From an uncultured Mycoplasmatota bacterium (GTDB lineage: Bacteria > Bacillota_I > Bacilli_A > RF39 > UBA660): DNA of 42,716 nucleotides. The stretch is from assembly GCA_946494345.1 (NCBI GenBank), contig CAMMBX010000003.1, forward strand, positions 1 to 42,716. The letters are read 5' to 3'. This document shows, piece after piece, positions 15,449 through 23,648 of the stretch (position 1 is the first letter of the stretch; each line of letters starts with the position of its first letter). The notes beneath the pieces were generated by a model. That model saw only the letters and a program-made list of their open reading frames with translations. It did no database searches and was not told the DNA's origin. The position numbers and the translations under genes were made by a program.

Positions 15449-17494
15449 ATGAACAATCCCAGTGGTATTATCAATTTTACAAGATTCATATTTGTTGGTA
15501 TAGAGTCTGTGGGTTATTTTCTTGTTAGTGGTGCGTATAATATATTTTTTACAGTTGCTAATGCACAACTTTTTAGTGGTGATATAATTAATACTTTTTA
15601 TAGTAGGATACAGTTAATACTTGCTGTTTTAATGACTTTTAAAATTGCTATTACACTTTTAAATATTATTATTAATCCCGATTCATTTAAAGATAAAGAA
15701 AAGGGTCCTGGTAAGTTGATAACAAGGATAGTGGTTTCTTTAGTATTACTTACATTGATAGTACCTATTCCTAATATACCAAAGAGTAGTAATCCTTTAA
15801 ATGAACAGATTAGAAGTAATGGTATTTTATTTGGATTTTTATATCAATTTCAAAATAGTGTTATGGACGATAATATTTTAGGTAAATTAATATTAGGAAG
15901 TAATGTTGGTAGTGTTGATGATGCTGATAATATAAGTAATCTTGGGGGTACTTTAGCAACAACGGTTGCTAAAACTTTTATAACACCGACTTTGAGCGTT
16001 GATGATGATGAAGTTAGTGGTACTGAACTGAATAAGAGTCAAGTAGCGTGTCCTTCAGCACTTGAGGAATATGGTTATAATAATTCTAATTTGCATTATT
16101 CTACACTTATAGATAATATAAATGAAACATGTGATTCTTCTGGTATGGGAGAAGTTTATGTATTTAATTATATTCCTTTTGGTGGCTTAATATGTTCCCT
16201 TATAATGACATTCATTATTTTAGGATTTACTATAGATGTTGCAGTTAGGGCTATTAAACTAGCAGTATTAAGACTTATTGCTCCTGTTCCAATAATTTCT
16301 TATATTATGCCAGGATCTGAGAAAAATGGTGCATTTGGCAATTGGGTGAAATCATTATCTTCTACTTATATAGATTTATTTTTAAGAATTGCAGTTATTT
16401 ATTTTGGGGCTTATATTATTTATATAATAGCTTTCAGTGGAGAAGATGGTATAAATATTTGGCAGGGTTCTTCTAGTTTTACTGTTTCACTTCTTTCAAC
16501 TGTATTTATAATAATTGGTGTTTTGATATTTATGAAGGAAGCTCCTAAATTCTTTAAAGATATGCTTGGAATAAAAGGAGATGGAGGTAACTTTTTCCGG
16601 GGTATTGGTACAATGCTTGGAGCTGCTGCCTTGACTGGTGGACTTGCTGGTTCTGTTGCTACTGGTGTAAGAGCTGGATGGCAAGAAGGTGCTGAGTATA
16701 AAGGACGTACTGCGGGACTTAGGCGTGTGCTTGGTGCTGGAGTAGCAGGATTAACTAGTGGTGTTGGTGGTGCTGTTGTAGGAGCTGGTGCTCTTATGTC
16801 TGCTGATAAGAAACAGGCAGGTGCTGTATTTTCTGCTATGCAAAAGAGAAATGCTATGAGAGCAGCTCATTCTACTTTACTTGGTCGTGCTACGAGTGGT
16901 GCTTATGGTATGTTTACTGGTAGATCTTTAGCTGAGAGAGATCAACAAATTCTTGATGCAACTAATGATGCAAAAAAAGGTATATCTTCATGGAACGAAG
17001 CAGCTACGGATGAAGCTTTAAAACAAACTGGTGCTGATGATTATGGTATTACAACTATAAATGGAAAGAAATATGGCTTTAATTGGGATACTTTAGAGGC
17101 TGCTATGAAAGGTGCTAATCAAGATGGATATTTCTATTATGGAAATAATAGATTTAATCTTACTGATTTTTCTAAGACAAGGACTGATGAGATCAAAAAG
17201 TCTCAAACATCTCGATTTGTTGCTAGACAATATAATAGAAAAACTGGACATTTTGATAACCCTCGTCTTGAGACAGAGTGGAAACTAGCTGCACCAAAAA
17301 TTGAGAAAGCTAATTTGGATTATAGTGACTTTAAAGCTACATATGTTGATGATGATGGAAATTCATATGAATTACCATTTCTTGATCCATCTTCAAAAGG
17401 TGCTATGTTAGGTAAAGCTGATTCACAGATTGAGCAATATACAAATAATATGAAACATGTAAAACATATGGCCAATCATAATCAATCTAAATAG
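15449..17494 (+). CDS. VirB6/TrbL-like polytopic T4SS channel protein
   Basis: The 681-residue protein has membrane helices at about 10-40, 53-74, 89-105, 235-285, 306-332 and 344-364. A Gly/Ala-rich stretch (about 385-445) and a soluble C-terminal half come next. This is the TrbL/VirB6 pattern known from Gram-positive conjugation systems, where it forms the membrane channel and contacts VirB4 and VirD4. The DVAVRAIKLAVLRLIAPVPIISYI segment near 265-285 is typical of such proteins. It follows the VirB2-like genes and precedes the PrgI/VirB3 gene, the usual order. The C-terminal 230 residues are polar and of unknown function, possibly binding substrate. Confidence 0.8.
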   Translation: MNNPSGIINFTRFIFVGIESVGYFLVSGAYNIFFTVANAQLFSGDIINTFYSRIQLILAVLMTFKIAITLLNIIINPDSFKDKEKGPGKLITRIVVSLVLLTLIVPIPNIPKSSNPLNEQIRSNGILFGFLYQFQNSVMDDNILGKLILGSNVGSVDDADNISNLGGTLATTVAKTFITPTLSVDDDEVSGTELNKSQVACPSALEEYGYNNSNLHYSTLIDNINETCDSSGMGEVYVFNYIPFGGLICSLIMTFIILGFTIDVAVRAIKLAVLRLIAPVPIISYIMPGSEKNGAFGNWVKSLSSTYIDLFLRIAVIYFGAYIIYIIAFSGEDGINIWQGSSSFTVSLLSTVFIIIGVLIFMKEAPKFFKDMLGIKGDGGNFFRGIGTMLGAAALTGGLAGSVATGVRAGWQEGAEYKGRTAGLRRVLGAGVAGLTSGVGGAVVGAGALMSADKKQAGAVFSAMQKRNAMRAAHSTLLGRATSGAYGMFTGRSLAERDQQILDATNDAKKGISSWNEAATDEALKQTGADDYGITTINGKKYGFNWDTLEAAMKGANQDGYFYYGNNRFNLTDFSKTRTDEIKKSQTSRFVARQYNRKTGHFDNPRLETEWKLAAPKIEKANLDYSDFKATYVDDDGNSYELPFLDPSSKGAMLGKADSQIEQYTNNMKHVKHMANHNQSK

Positions 17495-17517
17495 GGTGAT
17501 AAGGAGTGTGATAATAG

Positions 17518-17832
17518 ATGAATGAGTATTTAATACCTGCTAATACGAAAAATGGTACTTTGATTCTTGGACTTTTTAAGCCTTTCGACTTGGTGTTGTT
17601 AGGTACAGGAATTTTAATTTCATTGGTACTTTTGATGAGTTTTCCAATGAATGCTACTTGGCAAGTTGTAGTTGTTGTTAGTCCGGGATTGCTTTGTGCT
17701 TTTCTTGTTGTTCCTGTTCCTCATTATCATAATATTTTAACAATAATTGTAGAGGCTTATAACTTCTTTACAAATAGAAGAAGATATATTTGGAAAGGTT
17801 GGTGTGTTAAAGATGTCAAAGACGTTAAGTAG
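17518..17832 (+). CDS. PrgI/VirB3-like membrane protein
   Basis: The 104-residue protein begins with a short basic/polar part (MNEYLIPANTKNGTLILGLFKPFDL), then two hydrophobic helices (about 25-42 and 47-67), then a cytoplasmic tail ending in RRRYIWKG. This is the PrgI family layout, the Gram-positive counterpart of VirB3, which docks VirB4 at the membrane. AAGGAG at 17501-17506 is the ribosome site. It overlaps the next gene, which carries the VirB4 N-terminal domain, so the two are probably translated together. Confidence 0.85.
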   Translation: MNEYLIPANTKNGTLILGLFKPFDLVLLGTGILISLVLLMSFPMNATWQVVVVVSPGLLCAFLVVPVPHYHNILTIIVEAYNFFTNRRRYIWKGWCVKDVKDVK

Positions 17833-18361
17833 TCAATATACTGAAGATTGGCTTCCTATTACAGGTATTCAGAATGGTTATATAATTTGTGAAGGTAAAC
17901 AGAAAGTTACAGGAGTAAAAATAGTTCCTCGTAATATATTTATCCTTGATCAACAAGCTCAAGATAATGTCTTGATTAGCCTTAAAAACTTTTATAATAT
18001 GATTGATTTTGAGTTTTGGCTTGTAGTTGCTGATAGACCAGTTGATATTTCTGTTTATATGTCACAATTACAACTTTTATATAACGATTCTACATCTCCT
18101 GCAATTAGAAAAATAATACTACAAGATATTGATAAAGGTAATACTTTTATGAATAATAATATCGTAGATACTGAGTATTTTATTCTATTTAAAGATACTA
18201 GTGAAGATGTTTTACAAAAAAGAGTTCGTCTTTTAATAAATGGTCTTGCAGGATGTGGTTTAAATGCTTCACAAGTTAGTAATGATGACCTTAGAATAAT
18301 TATGGAAAACTTCTTAAATGGAGGAGTTTCTACTGAGTTTGGGACGGTGATGCCAGTATGA
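17804..18361 (+). CDS. Stand-alone VirB4 N-terminal domain protein
   Basis: The 185-residue protein reads like the N-terminal part of VirB4/CagE ATPases: a DWLPI start, a strand pair GYIICEGKQKVTGVKIVPRN, then a helix and QLQLLYND. It has no ATP-binding motif. The matching ATPase is encoded by the next gene, which overlaps by 4 bases (ATGA). GTG 17804 has AAAGG 5 bases upstream; ATG 17813 is also possible, 14 bases from that site. VirB4 proteins are usually one chain of about 600-800 residues, so the split is notable. It is not a simple break, since the second gene has its own start and coupling. Confidence 0.75.
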   Translation: MLKMSKTLSSQYTEDWLPITGIQNGYIICEGKQKVTGVKIVPRNIFILDQQAQDNVLISLKNFYNMIDFEFWLVVADRPVDISVYMSQLQLLYNDSTSPAIRKIILQDIDKGNTFMNNNIVDTEYFILFKDTSEDVLQKRVRLLINGLAGCGLNASQVSNDDLRIIMENFLNGGVSTEFGTVMPV

Positions 18362-20148
18362 GTATAAGTATAAAAAGTCAATTAGCTCCTAAAGGGTTAC
18401 AATTTAATCCAAGTGATTTCTTTATTAGTGATAAGTATGCAACTATTCTTTCAGTTATTTCTTATCCACGTTATATTGCTCCCGGTTATCTTTCTACCTT
18501 AACGTCTATGAGTGGAATAAAGATTGTAATTAAACATATCCCTGTTCCTTTTGCAACTATGTCTAAGATGATTAATAAACAAGTAGCTGATTTACGTGAA
18601 AAGTATCGTCAGGAGAAGGATCAAACAATGAAAGAGAGAATTAGACAAGATGCGGAAAGTCTTGAAGCTTTTGTTTCTATGCTTGCATCAAGTCAGTCTC
18701 GTATCTTTGACTTTCAAATGCATATTATGATTAATGCTGATACTAGAGAAGATCTTGAATTAAAAAAAGTTAATGTTAAAAACTATTTGGATGCGATGGA
18801 GTTAAGGGCGATATCTTTACGTTTTGAACAAGAGAAAGTATTGAAAAGTATTTTACCAATCTTTCCTAGTCAAGATATAGAAGAGAGAATTGGTACTCCT
18901 ATTCCAACTCCTACTATTGCAGCGATGTATCCTTTTATCTTTGATAGTATTAAAGATCCAGGACTTTCTGTATTACTTGGTGTTGATTTTTCTGGAGGAG
19001 TTATACTATTTAATCAATTCTTATATCAAACTAGAAAAGAAAATAATAGAAATAATGCCAATATGATTATTTTGGGTACTTCTGGTTCTGGTAAAAGTAC
19101 GGCTGCTAAACTATTACTTAGATCACATATTAGAAATGGTTGTCAAATAATTGCAATAGACCCTGAAAATGAACTTGAAGAGATGACTAGAACCTTTGGT
19201 GGAGATATTATAGATATTGGTAAGGGTGGAGAATTTGGTATGATCAATCCCTTAGAAGTTATAATAGACGCTGATGATGAAGAGATAAGTCAAGGTTTAG
19301 GTTATACTGTTTTAACTAGAACACTTCAATCTTTAAGGGCTTTTATGAAATATTATGATCCATCTATTGAAGAAGATGTACTTAATATGTTTAGTGAGAT
19401 TGTTCAAGATACTTATAAACGTTTTGGTATAGATTTTAATACTGATTTTTCTAAATTTACTTCTGCTGACTATCCAACATTTTCTGATGTTTATGCTACA
19501 GTTAGAGGTAGACTTATGGCTTTAACTGAACAAACAAGAGAAAAAGATATTATTCAAAGATTAGAGCTTAAAATTAGGCCTTTAATTAAAGAGCTAAAAT
19601 TCTATTTTGATGGTAAGACTACTATTACTGCTGATAGTGATTTTATGGTATTTAATATTAAAGAATTTATGAATTCTGATACTAATATTAGAAATGCTTT
19701 GTTCTTTAATATCTTAAAATATGCATGGGGTCTTTGTCTTGATCCTTCTGTAAATACAATTTTAATGGTAGATGAAGCTCATGTATTACTTGGTACTAAT
19801 AATGAACAAGGAGCTGACTTCCTTGCTCAAGTACAAAGGCGTGCTCGTAAATATAATACAGGTACTATTATAATTACTCAGCAGCCAAGTGATTTTTCTA
19901 GTCCTGCTATTATTACTCAAGGTAAAGCGATATTTGATAACTCATCATATTATTTAGTTATGGGACTTAGAAAGCAAGCGGTTGAGGATTTATCATTACT
20001 TATTGATTTAAACGAAAATGAAAAAGATAGTATTAAACGTTATTCTCAAGGAGAAGCTTTGTTTGTTTGTGGAAATAGACGTATGAGAATTAATGTAGTA
20101 GTTACTCAAGAAGAATTAGAATCATTTGGAAGTGGTGGAGGATTTTAA
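18358..20148 (+). CDS. virB4: VirB4-family T4SS ATPase
   Basis: The 596-residue ATPase has Walker A GTSGSGKST at 240-248, a DPENE motif near 268, Walker B ILMVDEAH at 468-475 and the QRRARKYNTGTIIITQQ segment typical of VirB4/TraE. The N-terminal 230 residues include a coiled-coil-like Lys/Glu/Gln-rich part (about 68-105). VirB4 supplies energy for pilus assembly and substrate movement at the inner face of the membrane. It is coupled to the preceding gene by an ATGA overlap. The two genes together make up what is one protein in most systems. Confidence 0.93.
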   Translation: MSISIKSQLAPKGLQFNPSDFFISDKYATILSVISYPRYIAPGYLSTLTSMSGIKIVIKHIPVPFATMSKMINKQVADLREKYRQEKDQTMKERIRQDAESLEAFVSMLASSQSRIFDFQMHIMINADTREDLELKKVNVKNYLDAMELRAISLRFEQEKVLKSILPIFPSQDIEERIGTPIPTPTIAAMYPFIFDSIKDPGLSVLLGVDFSGGVILFNQFLYQTRKENNRNNANMIILGTSGSGKSTAAKLLLRSHIRNGCQIIAIDPENELEEMTRTFGGDIIDIGKGGEFGMINPLEVIIDADDEEISQGLGYTVLTRTLQSLRAFMKYYDPSIEEDVLNMFSEIVQDTYKRFGIDFNTDFSKFTSADYPTFSDVYATVRGRLMALTEQTREKDIIQRLELKIRPLIKELKFYFDGKTTITADSDFMVFNIKEFMNSDTNIRNALFFNILKYAWGLCLDPSVNTILMVDEAHVLLGTNNEQGADFLAQVQRRARKYNTGTIIITQQPSDFSSPAIITQGKAIFDNSSYYLVMGLRKQAVEDLSLLIDLNENEKDSIKRYSQGEALFVCGNRRMRINVVVTQEELESFGSGGGF

Positions 20149-20188
20149 AATTAGTTAAACTTTAATTGAAGTAAGGTGGTGAAGTTAA

Positions 20189-22540
20189 GTGAATGAAGAA
20201 GTTAATGATCAAGATGAATTAATTGATGAAGAACAACAAGATGCTGCTAGGGAGAATAATGCAAAAAAACGTAAAAAAGCTTCTTCTACACCATCTTTTT
20301 TTAATAGTGTTGTTAATAATATAAATAATAGAAATGCTAATAAAGAAAATAAATATCGTAGTAGGAAGAATAATAATCCTCTAACAAATAATAATACTTC
20401 TAAAAAACAAAGTGGTAATGCTATTAATAATAAAAATAAAGCAAATATTAAAAAGAATTTAGGTGATAAGGCTCTTGAAGTAGGTTCTAATCTTCATCCT
20501 GCTTTAAAGGCTTTAAATACTGCTAATAAGATAAAAAATGGTATAGGTGCTATTAGAAGTAGAAATAGTGGTGGAAGTAATAGACCTAATGAAAGTGGTA
20601 ATGCTAGTGATGGTAATAATGATGATAATAGTAAAAGTCAAAATACTAATAATAATTTAGGAAATGTTAATGATTCTACTGATGATAATGCTACTAATAA
20701 TAGAGGGGGTATTTTAAGTTCTATATTAGGTAATAATGCAAATGGAAATGGTAGATTTTCATCATTATTCAATTTTAGTGGCTTTGGACCAATTAATATG
20801 AAAGCTATGTTAATTGGTGGTTCTATTGCTTCAGTCTTTCTTTTTATTCTTATAATAATTATTGCAGTAGGTATCATTGCATTTTTTACTCCTTTTTTCG
20901 GTTTGGATGCTCATGCTGAAGATGGTATTGCTGAAGGCTTTTCTCAAGAAGAGCAGGATTATTATGATAGACTTGATGCAGTAAAGAGTCAATATGATGA
21001 AGAAGAAAAGGAATTTTCAGAAATGGTTATTACTTCGGCCTTTACAATTATGCAGCTTAATATACCTTCTTTTACTTATCAAGATATGACTACAAATAGA
21101 ATGAGGGAGATTGCTGATTTAATGCTTAGTTCAGCTGAAAATGAAGATGGAACGATTACTTATACTGCTAAAGGCGAAGAAGAGGTTAAAGCAAGTTTGG
21201 CTACTTATTTTAAACAAGTAGATCCTACTTTAAGCAATGTGACTTGTCAGCGAATGGCTCAAGATGTTTATGATTATATTGATAATTATTATGAACTTAT
21301 TGGTAAAGAAGAAGAAACAACTGCTTCTTTATGTGACTCTAATTCATATTGGTGGCCTATTGGTAGTTTAGATACTACAAGAGAAAATGGTGTGTTATTT
21401 GCTAGTGGTACTCCAGAGTCTTCGGTTTTAACTGCTTATTTTGGAGGTAATGATAGTGTTCATAATGGTAATCATGGAGCGATAGATATTTCTACTAGTA
21501 GTGGTATTGGCGTTACTAATGTTATCGCTGCTAAGGCTGGTACTGTTGTTTATCCTACCAGCGATTTAGAAACACAATTTCCTGATAATGGTAGTCTTAG
21601 TAATACCGATGGTGGTGGTTTAGGTAATTATGTTATTATTGAACATTCTGATGGTAATTATACAGTATATGGACATATGGCTCAAGGAAGCATTACAGTT
21701 AGAGCAGGTGATACAGTTAGACAAGGACAAGTTATTGGTAAGATGGGACATTCTGGTAGGTCAACAGGTGCACATTTACATTTTGAGGTAAGATCTGGTG
21801 GTAGATCTTCAGCCAATAGAGTTGATCCTTTACAATTTGTTAGTATTGATAATCCTAGACCTGGATGTGTTGATTTTTCTTTAACGGCAACTTCTTTATC
21901 TAGACAGGAATTTATTGCTAAGATGAATGCATATTGTACTAGTAGTGGTAATAGTAACTTCTGTAATAATTTTGCTAATAAAGCGGGAGAGGTTTATGAT
22001 GTATCAGTTGATTCTTCTGTTAATCCAGAATTAGTTGTTGTTACTGCTGGTACTGAACAAGGTTGGAGAACTTGTGCTGGTCTTTATAATTTCTGGGGTA
22101 TTGGTATTCCTAATGGACGAGGTTGTAGTGCTGGTCCACAGTTAACTTCTATGGCTCAAGGAATTAGAAAGTATGCAGAGACTATTGCTAATTATAGAGA
22201 AGGTGGTAGGTATGATAAGACTATCACTAATCGTTATAATGAAAGAGAAGCGGCTGGTTGTGATCCGGCAGGACATGGACTTCCTGGTAGTTTAGCAGGT
22301 ATGCAATCCGTTTATTCTTGGGTTGGTAATTACCGTTATAGTCCTGGTAACTGGGGTCTAGGTGGATGTGTTTATTTAAACATTATTTATGGCTCTAATT
22401 ATTGTTCTACTAAATCAGTTTGTACTAGTTATTCTAATTGTCCATCGTCATCGGCTACTACTGTTTGTGAGCAAAATGATTATACAGCATGGCAATTGCA
22501 AGAAAAGTTAGAGTTAAGAAGTGCTATATTTGGTTTATAG
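20189..22540 (+). CDS. VirB1-like membrane-anchored double wall hydrolase (M23 peptidase plus glucosaminidase-like)
   Basis: The 783-residue protein starts at GTG 20189, after AAGGTGG. A long Asn/Lys/Ser-rich cytoplasmic part (1-200) leads to one membrane helix (about 210-235). Outside there is a helical part with a Cys pair, then an M23 peptidase domain (about 400-550) with zinc ligands His429 and Asp433 (NHGAID) and His529/His531 (HLHFE). A C-terminal domain (about 570-760) with TAGTEQGW and LYNFWGI resembles GH73-type glucosaminidases. Such two-enzyme proteins open the peptidoglycan for T4SS channels in Gram-positives. The extreme Asn-rich start is likely disordered. Confidence 0.85.
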   Translation: MNEEVNDQDELIDEEQQDAARENNAKKRKKASSTPSFFNSVVNNINNRNANKENKYRSRKNNNPLTNNNTSKKQSGNAINNKNKANIKKNLGDKALEVGSNLHPALKALNTANKIKNGIGAIRSRNSGGSNRPNESGNASDGNNDDNSKSQNTNNNLGNVNDSTDDNATNNRGGILSSILGNNANGNGRFSSLFNFSGFGPINMKAMLIGGSIASVFLFILIIIIAVGIIAFFTPFFGLDAHAEDGIAEGFSQEEQDYYDRLDAVKSQYDEEEKEFSEMVITSAFTIMQLNIPSFTYQDMTTNRMREIADLMLSSAENEDGTITYTAKGEEEVKASLATYFKQVDPTLSNVTCQRMAQDVYDYIDNYYELIGKEEETTASLCDSNSYWWPIGSLDTTRENGVLFASGTPESSVLTAYFGGNDSVHNGNHGAIDISTSSGIGVTNVIAAKAGTVVYPTSDLETQFPDNGSLSNTDGGGLGNYVIIEHSDGNYTVYGHMAQGSITVRAGDTVRQGQVIGKMGHSGRSTGAHLHFEVRSGGRSSANRVDPLQFVSIDNPRPGCVDFSLTATSLSRQEFIAKMNAYCTSSGNSNFCNNFANKAGEVYDVSVDSSVNPELVVVTAGTEQGWRTCAGLYNFWGIGIPNGRGCSAGPQLTSMAQGIRKYAETIANYREGGRYDKTITNRYNEREAAGCDPAGHGLPGSLAGMQSVYSWVGNYRYSPGNWGLGGCVYLNIIYGSNYCSTKSVCTSYSNCPSSSATTVCEQNDYTAWQLQEKLELRSAIFGL

Positions 22541-22552
22541 GAGGAGAATACT

Positions 22553-23086
22553 ATGAAAAAAATAGAAAAAATAGAATTGGTGATAATAGTTATTTTGGTA
22601 GTAGTGTTTGGTGGTACTCTTATTTATTCAAGGCTTTTTGTAAATAATGCCGAAGAAAATAAAATAGATAATACAGTTATTGCTTTACAGGATGAAAATA
22701 GATTCTTTACAATTGATTCAGCGATTTCTAAATATATATCTTATGTAGCTAGTGGAGATACTGCTAATATTATTAAACTGCTTGATACTAATTTTGTTTC
22801 TAATAATAATATTACTTCTAATAACCTTTTTAATTATATAGAATCTTATGATACTAATTATGTTGGTAGTACTAGAGAAGTATATCAAGTTAGTTATAAT
22901 GATAATATTTATAAATATTATGTAAAAGTTAGATTGCTTAATGAAGATTTTGTTTCTTCTACTTTTGTTAAAGATACTTATTTTGAAGTTACAATAAATG
23001 AAAATAATTTAACCTTTGCAGTTGCTCCTATTTCTTCAGTTATGTATTCTAATAAAATAGAGGAGGCTGATTCTAATAATGATTAA
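22553..23086 (+). CDS. Small bitopic protein, possible VirB8-like subunit (first copy)
   Basis: The 177-residue product has a short basic start, one membrane helix (about 9-29) and an extracellular domain of about 145 residues. The segment AISKYISYVASGDTANIIKLLD followed by strands fits an NTF2-like fold, as in VirB8/TcpC proteins of T4SSs. Sequence similarity is too weak for me to be sure. It starts right after the wall hydrolase gene with GGAGGAG upstream, and it overlaps the next small gene by 8 bases. Confidence 0.45.
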   Translation: MKKIEKIELVIIVILVVVFGGTLIYSRLFVNNAEENKIDNTVIALQDENRFFTIDSAISKYISYVASGDTANIIKLLDTNFVSNNNITSNNLFNYIESYDTNYVGSTREVYQVSYNDNIYKYYVKVRLLNEDFVSSTFVKDTYFEVTINENNLTFAVAPISSVMYSNKIEEADSNND

Positions 23087-23549
23087 TAAAGTAAAAGTGA
23101 TTGTACTTATAATAATGATAGGCTTGTTTCTATTTCTAATTTTTAGTAATTTTCGAAATGTTAGTGATAGTATGAGAGAATTACCTAGTGAAGAAGAATT
23201 AAATGAATTTAATTCTGTTTCTTCTAAAAATGAAGTTAATACTTATGAAGTCAAAGATATTAGTAATGAACAGTTAGCGACTATATATTATTCTGACTTT
23301 AAAAATGAAGTGGTTAATTTTCCTGATGATATTTATAGTAAAATACGTAATAAGAGTGATATAACTTCTTCTGTTTTTGAAAGCTTTAGAAATGAACTTA
23401 TTAATAATTATTATAGTAATACAGTTTCTTCTTATAATTTTAGAAATACTACTAATGGTAAAATATTAGAAGTAACAAATAATTATAATCAAAAGATAAC
23501 ATTTTATATTGATTCAGTTTTAAATTACGAAATTGAGTTAACATTGTAA
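23079..23549 (+). CDS. Small bitopic protein, possible VirB8-like subunit (second copy)
   Basis: The 156-residue protein has an N-terminal membrane helix (about 5-23), an acidic linker (SEEELNEF) and a small extracellular domain rich in Asn, Ser and Tyr. It has the same overall plan as the preceding gene, but I see little direct sequence identity. AGGAGG at 23061-23066 inside the previous gene is the ribosome site, and the 8-base overlap suggests coupled translation in equal amounts. A partner in the T4SS core is likely from context only. Confidence 0.4.
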   Translation: MINKVKVIVLIIMIGLFLFLIFSNFRNVSDSMRELPSEEELNEFNSVSSKNEVNTYEVKDISNEQLATIYYSDFKNEVVNFPDDIYSKIRNKSDITSSVFESFRNELINNYYSNTVSSYNFRNTTNGKILEVTNNYNQKITFYIDSVLNYEIELTL

Positions 23550-23556
23550 AAATTTG

Positions 23557-23585
23557 TTTTCAAATTATAAAAATGTTGGTATAAT
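23557..23585 (+). promoter_or_regulatory. Promoter with extended -10 before virD4
   Basis: TTTTCA (23557-23562), 17 bases, then TATAAT (23580-23585) preceded by TGG, an extended -10. It separates virD4 from the rest of the T4SS genes. A second TATAAT is at 23620-23625 but lacks a clear -35. Confidence 0.5.
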
Positions 23586-23590
23586 AAGCG

Positions 23591-23615
23591 TAGATTTTAA
23601 ACCTTAGATTTTAAA
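23591..23615 (+). repeat. 11-bp direct repeat between two -10 boxes
   Basis: TAGATTTTAAA occurs at 23591-23601 and 23605-23615, spaced 14 bases start to start. It lies just downstream of the extended -10 promoter of virD4 and could bind a regulator. Confidence 0.4.
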
Positions 23616-23648
23616 TCAGTATAATGAGTATAAATGGAGGAGATTTTC

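Noticed and set aside
18055..18381. Antisense frame of 108 codons over the VirB4 N-terminal gene
   Set aside because: The plus-strand protein has clear family features and coupled neighbours; the antisense product resembles nothing and lacks a ribosome site.
20280..20720. Repeat-like AAT-rich stretch as a possible tandem repeat or CRISPR
   Set aside because: It is coding low complexity (Asn/Lys/Ser); there are no regular repeat units or spacers.
20638..20877. Antisense frame in the Asn-rich part of the wall hydrolase
   Set aside because: It arises from the AAT/AAC-rich codons of the real gene.
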